DNA from: Ettlia oleoabundans
Taxonomy: Eukaryota; Chlorophyta; Chlorophyceae; Chlamydomonadales
Direction: 5' to 3'
Assembly (NCBI GenBank): GCA_019693395.1
Contig: JAAMXP010001398.1
Coordinates: 1 to 47,895 of the forward strand
DNA: 47,895 nucleotides
Part shown: positions 44,260-47,895 of the stretch, one piece after another
Layout: every line of letters begins with the position of its first letter
Position numbering within the stretch: position 1 is the stretch's first letter
Made by a program: the position numbers and the translations under genes
The notes under the pieces: generated by a model
What the model saw: the letters and a program-made list of their open reading frames with translations, nothing else
Told to the model about the DNA's origin: nothing
Databases searched by the model: none

Positions 44260-47200
44260 TCAGGGCAGGTTGGCAAATGGGTGGGTGAACCCCTGGCGGA
44301 AGTCGTGATAGTAGAGGATCATGGCCAAGGGCTGGCCCACAAAGCAGAACGACACCCAGAAAATGATGTTGCCTATGCGGTCGCTGCGCAGCCGCGACTT
44401 AAGCCACTCCGTTACTATCATCAACGGCACCTGAACGGGGTGGGTGGGTGGGTGGGTGGGGCGCACGCACGTGGGGGCCAAATAGTAATAACCAGCATTG
44501 TGCACGAGGTATTCTGGCAGGCATCAGGCATTCCTGCACCAGCACACAGTCACAGTCCTAGCTCCCCAATCACAGTCCAAAAAGACTAGATAGCTAGATA
44601 GCTGCAGTAACTAAGCCTCACACCAGCCAGCCAGCTCACCTGTGCCATGAGGCCCCAGAAGGCCCACAGTCGCAGCATGTGCAGCGGCACGCCCACCAAC
44701 ACCTCGTGGAACACCGCACTCACAAAGAACACCGCCAGGCCTGCAGTATACAGGCATGCGGTTTTAGCACGGGTTTGGGGCACAGATTCGAAGCTTGTGC
44801 ACACTATTCGTTTAGGGCGACCCTCCTCTCTGGATTGAGGGTGGAAGGCCCCAAATATCCTGACGTTTGGCAGGAGGCGGCTGGCGGCAATTGAGGTGGC
44901 CACACTTAGCAGGTTGTTACCGCTCTGCATGGACGGCTGTGTGCCCACCTGCGTAGAACTTGGGCACTCCGTGCCGCATGAGGGGGAAGTAGACGTGGCG
45001 CAGCATCCACTTGTGCACAGGCTGGTTCCACAGACGCCAGTACTCGCCCACTGTGGTGGCGTTCCACCACTCCTGAACGCAGGAAGGCAGATGACATACA
45101 AGGGGTGGAGTTCAGTTTATGACCGCTAGCCAGTCCGAATAGAATGGCATCGTAGCTGCTGGTTGAACGTGCAGGGGCTGCTGTTGGACATGGCAACCAG
45201 GAGCTTTGCAGCCACAGCCACAATCACTCTAGCTGCCAGCATACCCTGGCCCCCGCCCAATTGCAGTCCCATGGCCACCCCGCCCCCCCGCCACCCCCCC
45301 ACCTTATAAAACTCCCTGTCCCCGAAGCGCAGCACCTCCGCCAGTATGTTGAGCCAGAGATGGAAGAGGGTGTAGAACATGGCCAGCCACCAGTAGAGTG
45401 TGGGGATGGAAAGCTTCAGAACGCGCTCCAGCATGCGCAGCCAGTCCTGCGAGAAGCAAAGGGGCACAGCGGGTGAAGGCCTTGCAAGCGAACATGGTTG
45501 CCCTGGTCCAGCATGGCACAGACAGCAACAGCACCACAGGAGCGAGCAAGAAGAATCGGTCGGTCCAGGAGAGCCAAACTCCTGCTGCAGCGGCGCACCA
45601 TCTCTTTCATTGGCCGCATGCTATTGTCAATGGTGGGCTGGATGTACTGCTCTGTGACGAAGAGCATGAGCCCCAGGCCACCCGTCAGCATCAGCAGCGT
45701 CTTCACCATCCAGCGGGCGCGGAACCGCTTGCTGCAGAGGAGGTGAGGCGAGGCAACAGGCGCGGGTAGCCGAGGCGACACTAAGCGACATGGGTCAAAG
45801 GTTTCGTGACTGCACCCATCCATGCAACACGCGGGGATGCAGCCCAGGTTGCCTGTGCGCCCTTACACCAACCCTTCAGCATGTTTGCCTGCAGGCACTA
45901 GCATAGCAGTCCTTGAGTGCGCACACCTCTGCCTCCCCCGCTCCTTGCAACCTCACCTGCAGGGGTAGGTGGGCTGGTAGCAGAGGGTGGGGGCCAGCAG
46001 GAAGTAGGCCAGGTTCCTCAGCGTGATGTTCTCAGGGTAGCGCAGCTCCTCCTCAACGCCCTGTGGCAACGAGCCGCTCCCACGCTCTCCAGGGTGCACC
46101 TCGCCATGCCGGCGGGCCGTCCTGCAAGGTGGATGGGCGTGGGGTGGGGCACGGGGTATGGTGGTGAGGATGGTGTGAAAGTTCTGGTGGTGCCCTTGGA
46201 AACGGTGAAGTGGGTTGAGGTGGAAAGCCGGGCACCCGGTCACGCCCTCACATTCAGCTCACACGCATTGTTAGATCTGGATCTGAAAGGCTGGCAGGAT
46301 GATATCCAGGCAGCCACCTGCGCATTTGACCCAACATCAAGCGTCCCATCCGGCCACCCAGCCAGGCGTATTGCCTCAATCACCCACCTGTAGTCCCAGT
46401 TGACGTGTGCGTATGACACCAGCTTGAGCCAGAGCGTGATGGTGGCCATGGTGAGGGCAAAGCCCGGCAGCAGCTCGGCACGGGTGTGCAGGATGATGGC
46501 GCAGGGAGCCAGCAGCGCGGCGGTGGTGTTCAAGAAATTGAGGAAAAACACAACGTGCTCTGCGCCACAGGCGGACAGGCAAGGACGTAGCAGGGGCAGG
46601 CGGTATCAGGATGTGTCTGGCGTTGAACCACAAGGAGGAAGCTAGCGACTGGCGATCAACTCGAGTTGGCTGACGGGCAACGATAGAACCCTTGGAGACC
46701 TTGAGCTATTGTAAATGTGCATCCTCATCTTCTTGACTCAGAAACGATAACAACCGGCATCAGGAGCAACGCTGAATTGATCGTGACGCTGCCCCACCTG
46801 TAGCGCTTGCGCGCCGCGCCGCCGAGCGCTTCAACTCTTTGTACCCAATCTCCCGTTTGCGGCTGGCAGCCACAGCACGCTGCTCCATTTCAAGCATCTG
46901 CAAAGCAAGGTTCTCTATGCCTAGCGCGCTCAGCGCAAAGAAAGCCAGCAGTGGCCAGCACAGCAGCAGCGGCAGGTTGCCTGCAGCGCAAGATGGTTGG
47001 GTGGGTGGAAAGCGTGAGTGTGTGGACAGGTGGAACAAGCTGAAGCACAACCTGAGTCTTTCAGCGAGAGCCGCTGAAAAAGGAGGGCCACATTGAGCAG
47101 GCGAGCACAGGCATCGACATGGTCGGAGAAAACTGTCTTCCAAGCCGCCTGGAAGAAGAGGGAAGCATGCCAGCGCGCCTGTGCCCTCGTTACGTGCCTG

Positions 47201-47843
47201 AGGGTGTGAGCGCGTTGCGCAGGAAGGTGATGGGGTTGAAGCGCAGCCCATACTTGATGATGTTCTCCAGGATCAGGCGAAAGTTGGTGGCCGCCAGAAT
47301 GATAAACACCAGCGTGACCAGGCCTGCGGTTGGTAGGATGGGGGAGTCAAGGGCTGAGACACGGGTGTAAGGAAGATGGTTGGGAGCGGTGCATTGAGGT
47401 TGGCCCTCAATTGTGAAGCCACAAACAGGCAAACAGGGTTTTGAGTCCAGCTTGTATCCGGTCAAGCACACGCTTCCTGTGCGCTTCCTTGCCGGCTTCT
47501 AACTGGGGGAAAATCTAGGCAAGGATAGGTGGAAGAGGCTGGCTTGAGCAACTTCAGAGCCAGCGCCAGCGGCAATGAACAGCAGACGAGGCTCACCGCT
47601 TTGGTCAGCAAGGCGGATGCGCTCGGATGACAGCAGGCTGGCACGTGGCGCACAGCACACAGGCGCGGAGGCACGCATTGTTTCCCGCACCACCGCGCCA
47701 CTCTTCTGCCGGCGCAGCGGCTTTGGGGGTGGCCGCCCCACATCTGCAGTTGGCAGGTGAGTGGACGCAGGCTCCGGCAGTGAGCAGTAGGTCCCAACCA
47801 ACCTTGGACATACTGGATTCAATTGGCATAGCTGCAAAAGCAT
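44260..47843 (-). CDS. DGAT1: Acyl-CoA:diacylglycerol acyltransferase type 1 (DGAT1)
   Basis: DGAT1 is the ER MBOAT enzyme that makes triacylglycerol from diacylglycerol and acyl-CoA. Ten exons: 47597-47843, 47198-47323, 46798-46980, 46388-46559, 45957-46121, 45599-45731, 45303-45446, 44949-45072, 44640-44740, 44260-44430 give 521 residues, usual for the family. Landmarks are ASLLSSERIRLADQSG, NFRLILENIIKYG, WLKLVSYAHVNWDYR, EELRYPENITLRNLAYFLLA then PTLCYQPTYPCS, FYKEWWN (about 388-394, family FYxDWWN), HKWMLRHVYFPLMRHG and FFVSAVFHE with the catalytic His near 443, then NIIFWVSFCFVGQPLAMILYYHD region. Multiple hydrophobic spans are evident. The ATG at 47843 is the best start in the window, but no PH domain is seen and an upstream exon beyond the right edge is possible. 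Intron 2 (46981-47197) uses a GC donor. Confidence 0.92.
44437..44461. repeat. (GGGT)n / (CCCA)n run in a DGAT1 intron
   Basis: About 25 bp of GGGT units on the plus strand. On the DGAT1 (minus) strand it is a C-rich tract a few bases before the acceptor of the last exon, and so may serve as its pyrimidine tract. Confidence 0.8.
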
Positions 47844-47895
47844 GGCTGGTGGAACAAGGACGATTTGCCCCCCCCCGGCCCCCACACCCCCACAC

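Noticed and set aside
47600..47797. ATG at 47739 region (MWGGHPQSRC frame) as the DGAT1 start
   Set aside because: It is in a different frame from ASLLSSERIRLADQSG, which continues correctly into the next DGAT1 exon.
1..47895. CRISPR arrays, bacterial operons, insertion sequences, tRNA or rRNA genes
   Set aside because: None seen. The genes are intron-rich nuclear algal genes and the repeats are simple microsatellites or one 3' UTR duplication.

Overview
This window is nuclear DNA from a green alga (Chlorophyta). It is GC-rich, the genes are broken by many introns of roughly 100-350 bp that nearly all end in TGCAG, and several genes carry TGTAA (the green-algal polyadenylation signal) downstream of the stop. 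The proteins are plant/algal: a plastid omega-3 desaturase, a DGAT1, a plastid-type RsgA GTPase, a MET1-like TPR protein and a thylakoid-type membrane protein. I cannot name the genus. There is no bacterial, viral or transposon-coding DNA that I can support. I rebuilt thirteen gene models by hand from splice sites and frame continuity; the total coding length of each complete model is a multiple of three.

Layout: SPT5 (minus, 25-4464, runs off the left edge) is head-to-head with the large cohesin regulator PDS5 (plus, 4706-14704). Then come a secreted VWA-domain protein (plus, 15194-19593), a small basic unrecognised protein ending in SPK repeats (plus, 20308-21211) and a MET1-like TPR protein (minus, 21298-22946). 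The last is head-to-head with a circularly permuted RsgA GTPase (plus, 23175-25955). Next are an ABCG half-transporter (plus, 26569-31340) and a small thylakoid-type protein (minus, 32029-32911), head-to-head with the FAD7-type desaturase (plus, 33187-36110). The right end holds a sulfotransferase (plus, 37016-39388), a plant-type WD40-like protein (plus, 39745-42409), a TMEM19/DUF92 membrane protein (minus, 42843-43894) and DGAT1 (minus, 44260-47843, 5' end uncertain).

The genes do not form an obvious pathway. Loose themes are chromatin and transcription at the left (SPT5, PDS5), chloroplast function in the middle (MET1-like, RsgA, thylakoid protein, desaturase) and lipid metabolism or transport (ABCG, desaturase, DGAT1). 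Three head-to-head pairs share 228-275 bp spacers that probably act as bidirectional promoters.

The most notable sequence-level signal is splicing. Seven of about 119 hand-resolved introns need a GC-AG donor, and two genes begin with tiny first exons (7 and 20 nt). The best candidates for something undescribed are the SPK-tail protein and the 151-residue thylakoid-type protein.
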